NCBI RefSeq assembly: GCF_030929615.1
Contig: NZ_JAVFVU010000005.1
Span: 124,001-188,000 of the forward strand
Length of the DNA stretch: 64,000 nt
From: Dyadobacter sp. LHD-138
GTDB lineage: Bacteria; Bacteroidota; Bacteroidia; Cytophagales; Spirosomataceae
Direction: 5' to 3'
The notes under the pieces are model-generated. The model saw only the letters and a list, made by a program, of their open reading frames with translations. It was not told the DNA's origin and did no database searches. This document shows positions 10,501 to 18,543 of this stretch, piece by piece (the first letter of the stretch is position 1; every line of letters begins with the position of its first letter). A program made the position numbers and the translations under genes.

Positions 10501-10906
10501 TTGGGGAAGCTGTTCTCACCAAGGCTTCGTTATTTACAACCGCCGTTGCATAGCCCAACGCCCTCTTGTCTTTAGCTACACCAAGCGCAGTAACAACGAC
10601 CTCATTAAGCTGAGAAGCATCTTCTTCCAGAGCAAGGTTCAAAACTGTCTGGGATCCTACCACTACTTCTTTGGTTTTATACCCAATGAAAGAGAAAACC
10701 AGCGTGTTACTTGCTTTGGCTGAAATGCTAAATGCCCCATTGGCATCGGTTGTTGTACCAGAGGTAGTACCTTTTACCAGCACTGACACCCCAGGCAGAG
10801 TGGATCCGTCAGAACCGCTGGAAATTTTTCCCGTTATCGTTTGTGCGAAAACAGGGCCGCTTATAACCATAAACATGACAATAAGCCTAAGTAAATTTTT
10901 TCCCAT
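7583..10906 (-). CDS. SusC/RagA-family TonB-dependent outer membrane transporter
   Basis: A 1107-residue outer membrane transporter. Signal peptide 1-21 ends in an FAQ site. Residues about 23-105 form a carboxypeptidase-regulatory-like domain (GKISSGSDGSTLPGVSVLVKG), followed by a TonB-box-like segment (NEVVVTALG) and a plug domain to about 240, with 'IRGFASITGNTQPLIVMDGIP' typical of SusC. The rest is a beta-barrel ending in aromatic Phe. It is the first gene of a two-gene operon with the SusD-like lipoprotein. It imports a nutrient using TonB energy; the substrate is unknown. Confidence 0.95.
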   Translation of the reverse strand: MGKNLLRLIVMFMVISGPVFAQTITGKISSGSDGSTLPGVSVLVKGTTSGTTTDANGAFSISAKASNTLVFSFIGYKTKEVVVGSQTVLNLALEEDASQLNEVVVTALGVAKDKRALGYATAVVNNEALVRTASPNFANALYGKAPGVTINTTPGGATSGVSISIRGFASITGNTQPLIVMDGIPIRNGSFSNGDYWGDQRLRGNGLLDLNPADIENISVLKGASAAALYGSEAVNGVLLVTTKSGKGKKGLGVDFSASYSVDKIAYLPRYQDVRGPGYMLNYNNGGQDDAGFIYYDVDGDGVKETRGLLAATVNFGPKFDGQPVMSFDGEIRPYSPSGSSYADLFQNASSSNINLAISKSGENSNLRFSFTRQDNGMISYDSKNSKNIANLNATFNLNKKLKTDLMVNYVNQHTHNRPYKVDRMINNFSGMMNRFESAKWYEDAYQTSLGYKYVTGTNQSLTPKENIIRNGFKTDIGDYMWSTRKNLYDEYSDRIIASITQHWDITKDLNLRGRIATDFTSERIEDKQFSTQPLAFGYSGSFGMKNNLYNTVYGDLLLRYTKAITSDITVSAMAGYNATKMLNTFENIYTSGGLSTENFFDLAASVNNLGGATSRERSLKNAYLGTLNFDYKNFFFVEGTVRRDQTSTLAPDNNSFFYPSVNSSFIFTDAFSLPSFLSYGKLRASWGIVGNYPLLYGANVSYTQGSYGIQQTGGSSVLYTNMSSTVGNDKIRPEQKHEFEFGLETKFFNNKLGLDISYYNAQIVDQILPLSIASSTGGRSILANIGTLRNQGIELALNASPLKATSSNDLNWNVILNLAKNSNKVEKLANGSTELLHSDMDGNAAQVRSIVGQPMGDIYAHGVLTNSNGKKVVGANGLYQLDGVNWIKVGNAMPKLTGGFINSFSYKGFSLDVVADFRFGGSIMPTGINWMTSRGLTKESLNAMDAEHGGLRYYKDKNGLGISTTGNAGPAGEKVYNDGMLMDGVLASGETNTNIVSQATYYNATYNWGGPQYGNARYELFVKKNTYIKMREISLAYKLPARISSKFGSQNVSVSVFGRNLFFIYRTIKDLDAEQTNSSSRWYENISNAGGNPSFRTIGVMLRASF

Positions 10907-10964
10907 AGAGAGTTAAATGATTTTGGTTGCTAGCTAATTCTGTACTATGAAAAATAGCACGGCA

Positions 10965-10972
10965 CAAACTTA
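10965..10972 (-). promoter_or_regulatory. Candidate Bacteroidetes -7 box for the SusC/SusD operon
   Basis: On the minus strand this reads TAAGTTTG, an exact TAnnTTTG. It lies about 60 bp before the start of the SusC-like gene. No convincing TTG -33 element is found at the usual distance, so the call rests on the -7 box and position. Confidence 0.4.
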
Positions 10973-11298
10973 ATAATATATTTTAATAAATATTTAAAGT
11001 ATTTAAAAAAAATTGATTTAAGTCTTAATCTTATTAATAAATATGCCCAATATGCCCTAAAAAGAAAGATTATTCTGAATAAAGAATATATGACACAATT
11101 TCGTAGAATAAATTCAGCCCATGCCTCCAAAAATATAATTCTGGTATTATATTAAAACTCAAAATAATAAATCAAATTAATTGTAAATTACAATAGATAC
11201 AGAAAGCAAAAATCAATCTGATTTCATTTTTACAAAATTCGATCAGTGCAATTAATTGTCAATAAATTAGAATTGTATCCTGTTGTATGAAAAAAATA

Positions 11299-11342
11299 GG
11301 CATAAAGGGTACACAGGCTTTCGAATGTGTACCCTTTATGCC
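11299..11342 (-). terminator. Rho-independent terminator of argB
   Basis: A 17-bp perfect stem (GGCATAAAGGGTACACA with its complement) and a 10-base loop. On the minus strand it is followed by a run of six T. It lies 64 bp past the argB stop. Confidence 0.88.
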
Positions 11343-11405
11343 ATATAATACGAGTGCTTAGGAGCACTCAACAACAACTTACTAAAATACAGTTAGTTAT
11401 GTCAT

Positions 11406-12194
11406 TTAACTTAATGATATAATGGTTCCTGCGCCATCTGCGTCTACTTTATTCAACTCATCGGCATTGCAGATTGTAACTTTGGCAACACCGGCTTCTA
11501 AGGCAGCAAAGGCATTATCCAATTTGGGGATCATACCTTTATTAATAGCCCCGGAGTCTTTATAATCAGCATATTGACCAGGTGTTAAAGAACGGATTAC
11601 CGAATCATCGTCATCAGGATCTGACAAAACCCCCTTCTTTTCAAAGCAATAAATAAGATTGACATCATAATGTTTGGCCATAGCAACCGCCATCGCGGAA
11701 GCCATTGTGTCCGCATTGGTATTTAAAAGTAACCCATCGTCACTATACGTTAACGGCGCGATCACCGGAATCAAATCACTATGCAGCAAAGCATTTATCT
11801 GAACATCATTGACGGCTTCAATATCACCGACAAAGCCATAGTCGACCGTTTTTACCGGTCGCTTCACCGAACGGATGATACCTCCGTCCGCACCGGTCAG
11901 ACCGATGGCGTTACACCCGACGGATTGCAGATGTGCAACCAGATTTTTATTGACCAGTCCGCCATACACCATCGTGACTACGTCCAGCATCGCTTTATCT
12001 GTAACCCGACGCCCTTCAACCATCTGGGTTTCAATCTGAAGCCTGGCTGCCATTTGGGTGGCTACCTTTCCACCGCCATGAACCAGAATTTTAATTCCTG
12101 ATAACTTTGCAAAAGCACTCAGAAAGCGGGAACAAGCTTCCGGGTTATCAATAACATTTCCTCCGATTTTGATTACATAAAGTGGTTGCGACAT
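11406..12194 (-). CDS. argB: Acetylglutamate kinase
   Basis: A 262-residue amino-acid kinase that phosphorylates N-acetylglutamate (or N-succinylglutamate, as reported for some Bacteroidetes) in arginine synthesis. Visible motifs are KIGGNVID at the N-terminus, the HGGGKVA loop, GLTGADGG and NTNADTMASAMA, in the family order and spacing. It stands alone: no other arg gene is in the window, and the divergent neighbour is a DsbD homologue. It ends in its own strong terminator. Confidence 0.95.
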   Translation of the reverse strand: MSQPLYVIKIGGNVIDNPEACSRFLSAFAKLSGIKILVHGGGKVATQMAARLQIETQMVEGRRVTDKAMLDVVTMVYGGLVNKNLVAHLQSVGCNAIGLTGADGGIIRSVKRPVKTVDYGFVGDIEAVNDVQINALLHSDLIPVIAPLTYSDDGLLLNTNADTMASAMAVAMAKHYDVNLIYCFEKKGVLSDPDDDDSVIRSLTPGQYADYKDSGAINKGMIPKLDNAFAALEAGVAKVTICNADELNKVDADGAGTIISLS

Positions 12195-12514
12195 TGAAAT
12201 AATATTTTACGATGCGTTTTATAAGGTCGTAAAGTTAGTAGAAAACGTTTAGCAGCATTAAAATTCCGAACGAAATCAGGGCGTTATTTCCGAATAAAAT
12301 ATCCCCTTTCAACACTTTTAACCTTTGCAAAGGGTATTTTACCCGGAAATTTGCAGTTTTACGTCCGTAAAAGGTATCCGCCAGCGGTGAATTTTTTCAG
12401 GAAAATTACGTTAAATAAGTAAGTCCGCGTAAACTCCACTCGTTTACTAGATCATTAATCAAATAAAGAAAGCCTGAATATTATTAAATTCGGCTCCTAC
12501 TATCGAAATATCAG
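12195..12514. other. 320-bp divergent intergenic region (argB / dsbD)
   Basis: Carries the control regions of both divergent genes. A perfect 12-bp palindrome CCTTTGCAAAGG and a nearby GGGTATTTTACCC inverted repeat occur around 12325-12345 and could be operators. No exact TAnnTTTG box is present in either direction; TAACTTTA about 30 bp before argB is the nearest form. No gene or RNA is evident. Confidence 0.45.
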
Positions 12515-14629
12515 ATGAAACGAAGTATTTTTCTATTTATAATCGTTTGCGCATTTTTCGCAAAAACCAGTGTGTTTGCCCAAATTCAGAAACATGCCCA
12601 CTGGACTTATACATTTTCAAAAAACGATGTAAAGCAAGGTGAAACCGTCGACTTAATCTTTACGGCAATTCTCGATAAAGACTGGTACCTGTACTCATCC
12701 GACTTCGATCCCGAATTGGGTCCCATGCTGACCAGTTTTGCTTTCACGCCCGACAAATCTTTTTCACTTGTAGGAAAACTGAAACCACAGCATCCTAAAA
12801 CCAAATATGAAGAGGTATGGGGCGGGAATGTTAAGTTTTTCGACGACAAAGCGGTTTTCAAGCAAACGATAAAGGTTTTAACTGACAAACCGGTCATCAA
12901 GGGGAGCTCTGAATATCAGACTTGCAGCCATACATCGGGTCTTTGTGTGCCTGGAAATGACGATTTTGAATTTAAAGGCTTAAAAGTTGTGGCCTCCGCC
13001 GGTACTGCCCCGGCACTGGAAAGCACAACACCTTCCGAAACAAAATCCGTGGGGGCAAACGCAGTTTCCCCAACAGACACGACCATGCAGGAAACGGCAA
13101 ATATCGCGTTATCTGCGGGTGATTCAGCAGGCGCTATGTCAGAAAATGAGGCCCCGAAAATTGATCTGAGCAGCAGTGAAGATCCGGCGGCAGGTGCCCC
13201 TGCGGCAGACAAATCATTATGGGCATTTGCACTGGCCGCGTTTTTATCGGGACTGGTTGCCTTGCTCACCCCTTGTGTATTCCCCATTATCCCCATGACG
13301 GTCAGTTACTTCACCAACCAGACCAATGGAAAAGTGAAAGCCTTGCTTTATGGAATTTCTATAGTATTGATTTACACATTAATAGGAACCGTAGTTTCCC
13401 GGCTGAACGGACCCGCTTTTGCCAACTTTTTGAGTACACACTGGATTCCCAACGTACTTTTCTTCGGTATTTTCTTCGTTTTCGGATTATCATTTTTAGG
13501 ATTGTTTGAAATTGTTTTGCCCAGTGCATTTGTCAATAAAATGGATGCAAAGGCAGATCAGGGCGGCTATGCAGGGATCTTTTTCATGGCATTCACACTC
13601 GTTTTGGTTTCGTTTTCGTGCACAGGCCCTATCGTAGGAAGTCTTTTGGTAGCCTCTGCCGGTGGTGCAGTCGTAAAACCCATCATCGGGATGGCCGCAT
13701 TTTCCTCCGCTTTTGCCATACCTTTTACCTTATTTGCCTTATTTCCGCAATGGCTTAAATCACTGCCAAAATCGGGCGGCTGGTTAAACACGGTGAAAGT
13801 GGTGCTGGGTTTCCTTGAACTGGCTCTGGCACTTAAATTCCTCAGCATCGCAGACCAGGTATACCACTGGCGCTTACTCGACCGCGAGGTTTACCTTGCT
13901 TTCTGGATTGTAATTTTCTCGATGTTAGGATTTTATCTGTTAGGAAAAATCTCAACACCGCATGATTCACCCGTTGAGCGTGTGAGCGTACCCAGAATTT
14001 TGTTATCCATTATCACGTTCACCTTTGTTATTTACATGCTTCCGGGCATGTGGGGTGCTCCTTTGAAAGCTTTGGCTGGTTATTTGCCCCCACAGTCGAC
14101 GATAGACTTTGATCTGAGTAAAAAGGGAGTCGGTGTAGCACCCGCTGCTTCATCCGGCGTCACGAAAAAGTATGCAGACTTATTCCATTTGCCGCACGAA
14201 TTGGATGGTTTCTTTGATATCAAGGAAGCACAGGCTTATGCAAAAAAGGTCAACAAACCGGTTTTTATAGATTTCACCGGGCATGGCTGCGTCAATTGTC
14301 GTGAAATGGAAGCGCGCGTATGGTCCGATCCCGAGGTTTTAAAACGTCTTCAAAACGACTTTGTTATCGCAGCTTTGTATGTTGACGACAAAACAGAATT
14401 ACCTGAATCAGAATGGTATACCTCCAAATATGATAACAAAGTAAAGAAAACCATTGGGGGACAAAATGCTGATTTTCAGATTGTGAAATACAATAACAAT
14501 GCGCAGCCACATTATTGCATCGTTGATCAGGAGGGAAATCTGTTGGTTGCGCCTAAAAATTATGACCTTAATCCGGCCAGTTTTGCGGCCTATTTAGACA
14601 AAGGAAAGGCGGCTTTTGCAGCTAAATAA
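12515..14629 (+). CDS. dsbD: DsbD-family thiol:disulfide interchange protein
   Basis: A 704-residue protein that passes electrons from cytoplasmic thioredoxin across the inner membrane to envelope thiols. The order is signal peptide (ends FAQ, about residue 22), N-terminal DsbD-alpha-like domain with a Cys pair in CSHTSGLC, a low-complexity Ala/Ser/Asp linker (about 165-230), eight predicted membrane helices with Cys254 (TPCVFP) and Cys369 (SFSCTGP), and a C-terminal thioredoxin-like domain with active site C592-V-N-C595. All three redox-active Cys pairs are present, so the protein looks functional. Likely clients are cytochrome c maturation or disulfide-isomerase partners, which fits the CxxCH proteins at 0.7-5.8 kb (inference). 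Confidence 0.93.
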   Translation: MKRSIFLFIIVCAFFAKTSVFAQIQKHAHWTYTFSKNDVKQGETVDLIFTAILDKDWYLYSSDFDPELGPMLTSFAFTPDKSFSLVGKLKPQHPKTKYEEVWGGNVKFFDDKAVFKQTIKVLTDKPVIKGSSEYQTCSHTSGLCVPGNDDFEFKGLKVVASAGTAPALESTTPSETKSVGANAVSPTDTTMQETANIALSAGDSAGAMSENEAPKIDLSSSEDPAAGAPAADKSLWAFALAAFLSGLVALLTPCVFPIIPMTVSYFTNQTNGKVKALLYGISIVLIYTLIGTVVSRLNGPAFANFLSTHWIPNVLFFGIFFVFGLSFLGLFEIVLPSAFVNKMDAKADQGGYAGIFFMAFTLVLVSFSCTGPIVGSLLVASAGGAVVKPIIGMAAFSSAFAIPFTLFALFPQWLKSLPKSGGWLNTVKVVLGFLELALALKFLSIADQVYHWRLLDREVYLAFWIVIFSMLGFYLLGKISTPHDSPVERVSVPRILLSIITFTFVIYMLPGMWGAPLKALAGYLPPQSTIDFDLSKKGVGVAPAASSGVTKKYADLFHLPHELDGFFDIKEAQAYAKKVNKPVFIDFTGHGCVNCREMEARVWSDPEVLKRLQNDFVIAALYVDDKTELPESEWYTSKYDNKVKKTIGGQNADFQIVKYNNNAQPHYCIVDQEGNLLVAPKNYDLNPASFAAYLDKGKAAFAAK

Positions 14630-14648
14630 AGAAATAACACCACAAAAA

Positions 14649-14684
14649 AGCGACCCTGCATGGCCTAAGCCTTGCAAGGTCGCT
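14649..14684. terminator. Hairpin terminator between dsbD and the M48 peptidase gene
   Basis: Stem AGCGACC/GGTCGCT extended by TGCA/TGCA across one mismatch. On the minus strand it is followed by a T-run (from CACAAAAAAG), so it best serves the M48 gene; it may also stop dsbD transcripts. Confidence 0.7.
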
Positions 14685-14711
14685 CAACCTTCATTTCGTT
14701 ATCCCGACCTC

Positions 14712-16187
14712 CTACTTACCCAAAGTTTTTATCAACATTCCTTTACTCACCTGGTCCGTTAGTTCCATGCCATTTAGTATTCCCAAATCACCCAGTTTAG
14801 CATCCGGCATCTTGAAATCTTTAAGCGCGTCACGCAAAGTTGCATTACGCTGAACCGTTTTAATTCTAATGCGTTCAGGTTGACGGTTCAAAATATTGGC
14901 ATCATTAACAGCCTTGAATCCTTGTGCTATAGAGCGGAACTGCCCCAGGTTATTTGCAAAATTAGCTGCTGTTGCCACGCCATGCATGGCATAGATGTTC
15001 CCCCCGTATTGAATAAGCCAGGTAGCCACTTTTGTTGTGGTTTCCGGGGTTTGCGCCTGCTGCTGCTGGCCTTCCTGGGCCTGTGCCGCCTGCGTCGAGA
15101 TCAATGCAATGGCCTGATTTCCATGGATGGTCACTTTATCATTTTCAGAAACCTGTAAATTGTAATTTTTAATAACAGTCTGAGCTGCCTCATCCAGCGT
15201 TTTTCCTTGGGCCATCGTAAAAATCATCACTGATTTTCCATCTTTAGGAGCCATTTGGAATTGAGCAGGCGAGTTTTCGTACTGCCAATCCCCCGGTACA
15301 GGAAACTGCATTTTAAGCTCAGGGTGGTAAAACTGTCCATTCTCAACAAAGCCCTGCTTGGGGTCTTCACCATAAACAATGCCTTCAATGCGGCGCAAAT
15401 ACTGGTCCCGATTGACGGTATATTGCCCCGGATTAGCCTTTTGGTATTCCAAAGCCAGTGCTTTTACGTTTTTAAGCCTGTCGCCCGGGTCCGGGTGTGT
15501 TGACTGAAACGTTGGGATGCTATGACCGTTTTTGTCACTGATCCTTTTCAATGTCCCGAAAAAATCCGCCATTTCCACTGCGTCATAACCGATCTTGCTA
15601 GAGTAAGCTACTCCAATTTTATCGGACTCCGTTTCATGTTCCCGACTGTAACTCAGGAACAACGATTGCAAGGCCTGCGTTGCCTGATCGCCCATACTCC
15701 GTATTTGAGGGGAAAGCACCATACCGGCCATTAACCCAACCTGGCCAAGTATTTGTGTCGTTTGCTGACGGGCTGAATGCCGTGCTGTTACGTGACCAAT
15801 TTCATGTCCTAAAACCCCGGCAAATTCGGCTTCATTGTTGAAATGTGCCATAATACCGCGGGTAAAGTATACATAACCACCCGGCACAGCAAATGCATTC
15901 ACGACGGGAGAATCAACAATAAAAAACTGATAGTTCAACTCAGGCCTGTGCGATATTTTTCCCATAGCGGACCCTTTCTCGCCGATAAAGGCCTGAAGAT
16001 TTTTATCATCATATAAACCCATAGAACCAACTACTGCCGGGTGCGACTCCGCACCCAGGGCAAGCTCCTTTTCTTTGGACATAAAAATAATCTCCTTCTT
16101 ACCTGTCACAGGATTTTTAGAACAGCCCGAAAAAATCCCGGCTGCCAGAAAACAAGCAAGTATGTGTGTCTGATACTTAATGTTCAT
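14712..16187 (-). CDS. M48-family zinc metalloprotease lipoprotein (BepA/LoiP-like)
   Basis: A 491-residue lipoprotein peptidase. The zinc motif HEIGH (residues 128-132 from the start used here) is followed by the third-ligand region REHETESDKIG. The signal peptide ends in a lipobox (IFSGC). The C-terminal part, rich in Gln/Ala, lacks clear TPR repeats; it contains 'IRIKTVQRNATLRDAL', a motif common at the end of these proteins. A start 12 codons upstream is open, but a strong promoter at 16221-16251 puts transcription start below that codon, and this start gives a normal signal peptide. Probable role: quality control of outer membrane proteins (family knowledge). Confidence 0.9.
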   Translation of the reverse strand: MNIKYQTHILACFLAAGIFSGCSKNPVTGKKEIIFMSKEKELALGAESHPAVVGSMGLYDDKNLQAFIGEKGSAMGKISHRPELNYQFFIVDSPVVNAFAVPGGYVYFTRGIMAHFNNEAEFAGVLGHEIGHVTARHSARQQTTQILGQVGLMAGMVLSPQIRSMGDQATQALQSLFLSYSREHETESDKIGVAYSSKIGYDAVEMADFFGTLKRISDKNGHSIPTFQSTHPDPGDRLKNVKALALEYQKANPGQYTVNRDQYLRRIEGIVYGEDPKQGFVENGQFYHPELKMQFPVPGDWQYENSPAQFQMAPKDGKSVMIFTMAQGKTLDEAAQTVIKNYNLQVSENDKVTIHGNQAIALISTQAAQAQEGQQQQAQTPETTTKVATWLIQYGGNIYAMHGVATAANFANNLGQFRSIAQGFKAVNDANILNRQPERIRIKTVQRNATLRDALKDFKMPDAKLGDLGILNGMELTDQVSKGMLIKTLGK

Positions 16188-16220
16188 AAAATATGGGTAA
16201 TTTTTTGTTAGTGAGTAGGT

Positions 16221-16251
16221 CAAAATTAAGTAAGTATTGAACGTTAATCAA
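16221..16251 (-). promoter_or_regulatory. Bacteroidetes-type promoter of the M48 peptidase gene
   Basis: On the minus strand: TTTG at the -33 position (TTG 16249-16251), 20-base spacer, and -7 box TAATTTTG at 16221-16228. Both boxes match the consensus exactly. Transcription should begin near 16213-16215, giving a leader of about 27 bases to the ATG at 16187. Confidence 0.65.
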
Positions 16252-16456
16252 AGAATCATGCCAATAGTTCCTTAATATGGTTATGACGCAGAAACATCAT
16301 TTTGGTTACAGTCAATTTTGCGGTTTGGTTATTTTATTAAATACAAGATTCAATTTATATCTTACATTCGTTATTCATTGCGCACATGCTGACAAATCAA
16401 CCTTTGAGAACCGGTTTCCAACTTTAAGCGTGCTTTATTGAACCATACTTTACTAC

Positions 16457-17272
16457 ATGAATTCAAAAAAAAGTATATTCAGTGCACTCCCGTCCTGGCT
16501 GGCACGATTTGATTTTCTGGGAATTTTCGAAAAGGATCCTTTCGGCAATTTCCTGAGTATTAAACGTTTTTTCATTTTTGTAATCGGATGGTTTACCTAT
16601 TACCGCTATACGGCCGTCAATAAAATCCGTATCACAGGCAGTGAGCAGCTTGTGGATCTTCCGGATCATGGTGTGATTTTTTTGTCAAACCACCAGACTT
16701 ATTTCGCCGACGTTATCGCTTTTTACCACATTTTTTGTGCTACAAAATGGGGATATAAAGATACCATTTCGCCCCCCTTTTACCTTTTTTCCCCCAGAGC
16801 AAGATGTTATTATGTCGCAGCGTCCGAAACCATGAAAGAAGGCATTCTCCCTAAACTTTTCAGCATCGGCGGAGCCATCACGATCGACCGGTCCTGGCGT
16901 GCCAACGGTGAAAATGTAAAAAGGCAGCTGGATAATTCAGCGCAGGATAAAATTGGCATGGGACTCAAACATGGCTGGGTTGTGAGTTTTCCGCAGGGCA
17001 CGACCAAACCTTTTGCACCAGTTCGCAAAGGAACCGCTTACCTCATCAAAGAACACCAGCCTATCGTTATTCCGGTTGTTATCAACGGTTTCAGAAGGGC
17101 ATTTGATAAAAAAGGTTTACGTTTTAAAAAGAGAAACACTACCCTTACCGTTCAGTTTAAAGCCCCTATGCATTTTTTGCCTGATGAATCCATCGACAGT
17201 ATTATTGACCGTGTCACAAAAGCCATTGAACAGGAGCCGCCAAAAGACTTCAATCCGGCCCTCCCTGAATAA
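16457..17272 (+). CDS. PlsC-like lysophospholipid acyltransferase family protein
   Basis: A 271-residue glycerolipid acyltransferase-like protein. A hydrophobic segment at about 38-52 would anchor it in the inner membrane. Acyltransferase motif I is NHQTYFAD with His79 and Asp85, which is HX5D rather than the usual HX4D. The motif III equivalent reads FPQGTTKPFAPVRKG, with Gln in place of the common Glu in FPEGT. IVIPVVINGFR is the usual motif IV. The fold call is solid; because of the altered spacing and Glu-to-Gln change the acyl acceptor may differ from lysophosphatidate. It lies 55 bp upstream of the epimerase gene in the same direction. Confidence 0.85.
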   Translation: MNSKKSIFSALPSWLARFDFLGIFEKDPFGNFLSIKRFFIFVIGWFTYYRYTAVNKIRITGSEQLVDLPDHGVIFLSNHQTYFADVIAFYHIFCATKWGYKDTISPPFYLFSPRARCYYVAASETMKEGILPKLFSIGGAITIDRSWRANGENVKRQLDNSAQDKIGMGLKHGWVVSFPQGTTKPFAPVRKGTAYLIKEHQPIVIPVVINGFRRAFDKKGLRFKKRNTTLTVQFKAPMHFLPDESIDSIIDRVTKAIEQEPPKDFNPALPE

Positions 17273-17327
17273 TAACCACGGCACCATTTTTGCAACCTGA
17301 TTCATCAAAAATCTCATCCCGACATTT

Positions 17328-18242
17328 ATGGCACAAAAAGTACTGATTACCGGCGGAACAGGATTAATCGGAAAAAGACTAACGGCTTTGCTCCTTCAAA
17401 AAGGATATGAAGTTGCTTATCTCACCCGAAAAAGACTAAATATTCCTTCGGTAAAGGTGTATGAATGGGATATAAAAAATAATTTTATCGAAGCAGGCGC
17501 ACTCGATAATACTGATTATCTGGTTCACCTTGCCGGTGCCGGCATTGCGGACGAGCGTTGGTCGGAAAAGCGAAAAAGAGAAATTTTCAGTAGCCGAACT
17601 GATAGCATTGAGCTGATTGCGCGACGGTTAAAAGCACTTGATATTATCCCAAAAGCTTTTGTTTCCGCATCCGGGAGTAGCTATTATGGTGAAGATACCA
17701 GGGATTTCCAGCAGACCGAACAATCTCCGCCCGGCAACGATTTTTTATCCAAAGTAACCCTTGCCTGGGAAAAGTCAGGGGATGAAATTGCAGCGCTTGG
17801 TGTGAGAACGGTGAAACTCAGAACAGGTATCGTATTAAGCAACGACGGTGGTGCCGTTCCAAAAATGGCCCAGCCTGCCAAATTTGGTTTTGGTGCGCCA
17901 CTGGGTTCCGGAAAACAGTGGTTATCGTGGATCCACATCGACGATCTTTGCCGGATGTACATCGAGGCTATGGAAAATAATGCCTGGCATGGAGCTTATA
18001 ATGCCGTTGCCAGTCCTCCTGTGACAAATGAATATTTCACCGGACAAATCTGCAAGGCGCTGCATAAACCTCTGTGGCTCCCCAATGTGCCGGCATTTGC
18101 ACTGCGACTCGTTTTTGGGGAAATGGCCAATGTAGTTTTGGGAAGTAATTACGTGATCAATCGGCGGATCCGGGAGGAGACCGATTTTAAGTATCAGTAT
18201 CCGGATTTACCGGAAGCTTTGAGAATTATTTTCAGATCTTGA
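17328..18242 (+). CDS. TIGR01777-family NAD(P)-dependent epimerase (YfcH/SulA-like)
   Basis: A 304-residue extended short-chain dehydrogenase. The nucleotide-binding loop GGTGLIG is at residues 9-15, followed by the catalytic-region SASGSSYYGE segment and GKQWLSWIHIDDLCRM, typical of the TIGR01777 family. The C-terminal DUF1731-like segment (WLPNVPAFALRLVFGEMANVVLGS) is present. The true substrate of this family is not established. Possible operon with the upstream acyltransferase. Confidence 0.88.
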   Translation: MAQKVLITGGTGLIGKRLTALLLQKGYEVAYLTRKRLNIPSVKVYEWDIKNNFIEAGALDNTDYLVHLAGAGIADERWSEKRKREIFSSRTDSIELIARRLKALDIIPKAFVSASGSSYYGEDTRDFQQTEQSPPGNDFLSKVTLAWEKSGDEIAALGVRTVKLRTGIVLSNDGGAVPKMAQPAKFGFGAPLGSGKQWLSWIHIDDLCRMYIEAMENNAWHGAYNAVASPPVTNEYFTGQICKALHKPLWLPNVPAFALRLVFGEMANVVLGSNYVINRRIREETDFKYQYPDLPEALRIIFRS

Positions 18243-18364
18243 AGGCAAATTCCATAGAGCCAAACGCTAACAGCGTATCCTGTTTATCGTAATATTCGTT
18301 TCATTGCCCTAGGAGCTCCGCAGGGGTTGTCTGGGTATTCCAGGAGGCTCCGATGGAGCCCCGC

Positions 18365-18450
18365 AAACCTTTGTCTTTTCTTTTTCTATAAACAGGGAGC
18401 TCCAAAGGAGCTAAATTCCCCTTATTGAATGCTAGCGGTTAAAATATATA
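18365..18450. repeat. Direct repeat copy 1 with GGAGCTCC hairpin
   Basis: An 86-bp unit starting AAACCTTTGTC and ending AAAATATATA. It has a palindromic core AGCTCCAAAGGAGCT, a 'CTATAAACA' flank and 'GAATGCTAGC'. It is repeated almost identically 92 bp further on. Just upstream (18346-18360) is a related hairpin GGCTCCGATGGAGCC. Confidence 0.85.
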
Positions 18451-18456
18451 CCCCCC

Positions 18457-18543
18457 AAACCTTTGCCTTTTCTTTACCTATAAACAGGGAGCTCCAAAGG
18501 AGCTTAAATTCCCCTTATTGAATGCTAGCCGCTAAAATATATA
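18457..18543. repeat. Direct repeat copy 2, running into the end of the PHP gene
   Basis: Second copy of the unit at 18365, with a few base changes and one inserted T after the hairpin. Its last bases (18532-18543) encode the final three residues and the stop codon of the minus-strand PHP-domain gene. Confidence 0.85.

Larger units (their letters stand above)
10907..11405. other. 499-bp intergenic region between argB and susC-like gene
   Basis: AT-rich and without a credible gene. It holds a possible -7 box for the SusC-like gene near its left end and the argB terminator at 11299-11342. The roughly 300 bp between them are homopolymer-rich (runs of A and T), and I recognise no RNA or repeat there. 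Confidence 0.6.

Noticed and set aside
12319..12345. TAACCTTTG as the dsbD promoter -7 box
   Set aside because: The spacing between TA and TTTG is one base too long, and it would leave a leader of about 180 bases.
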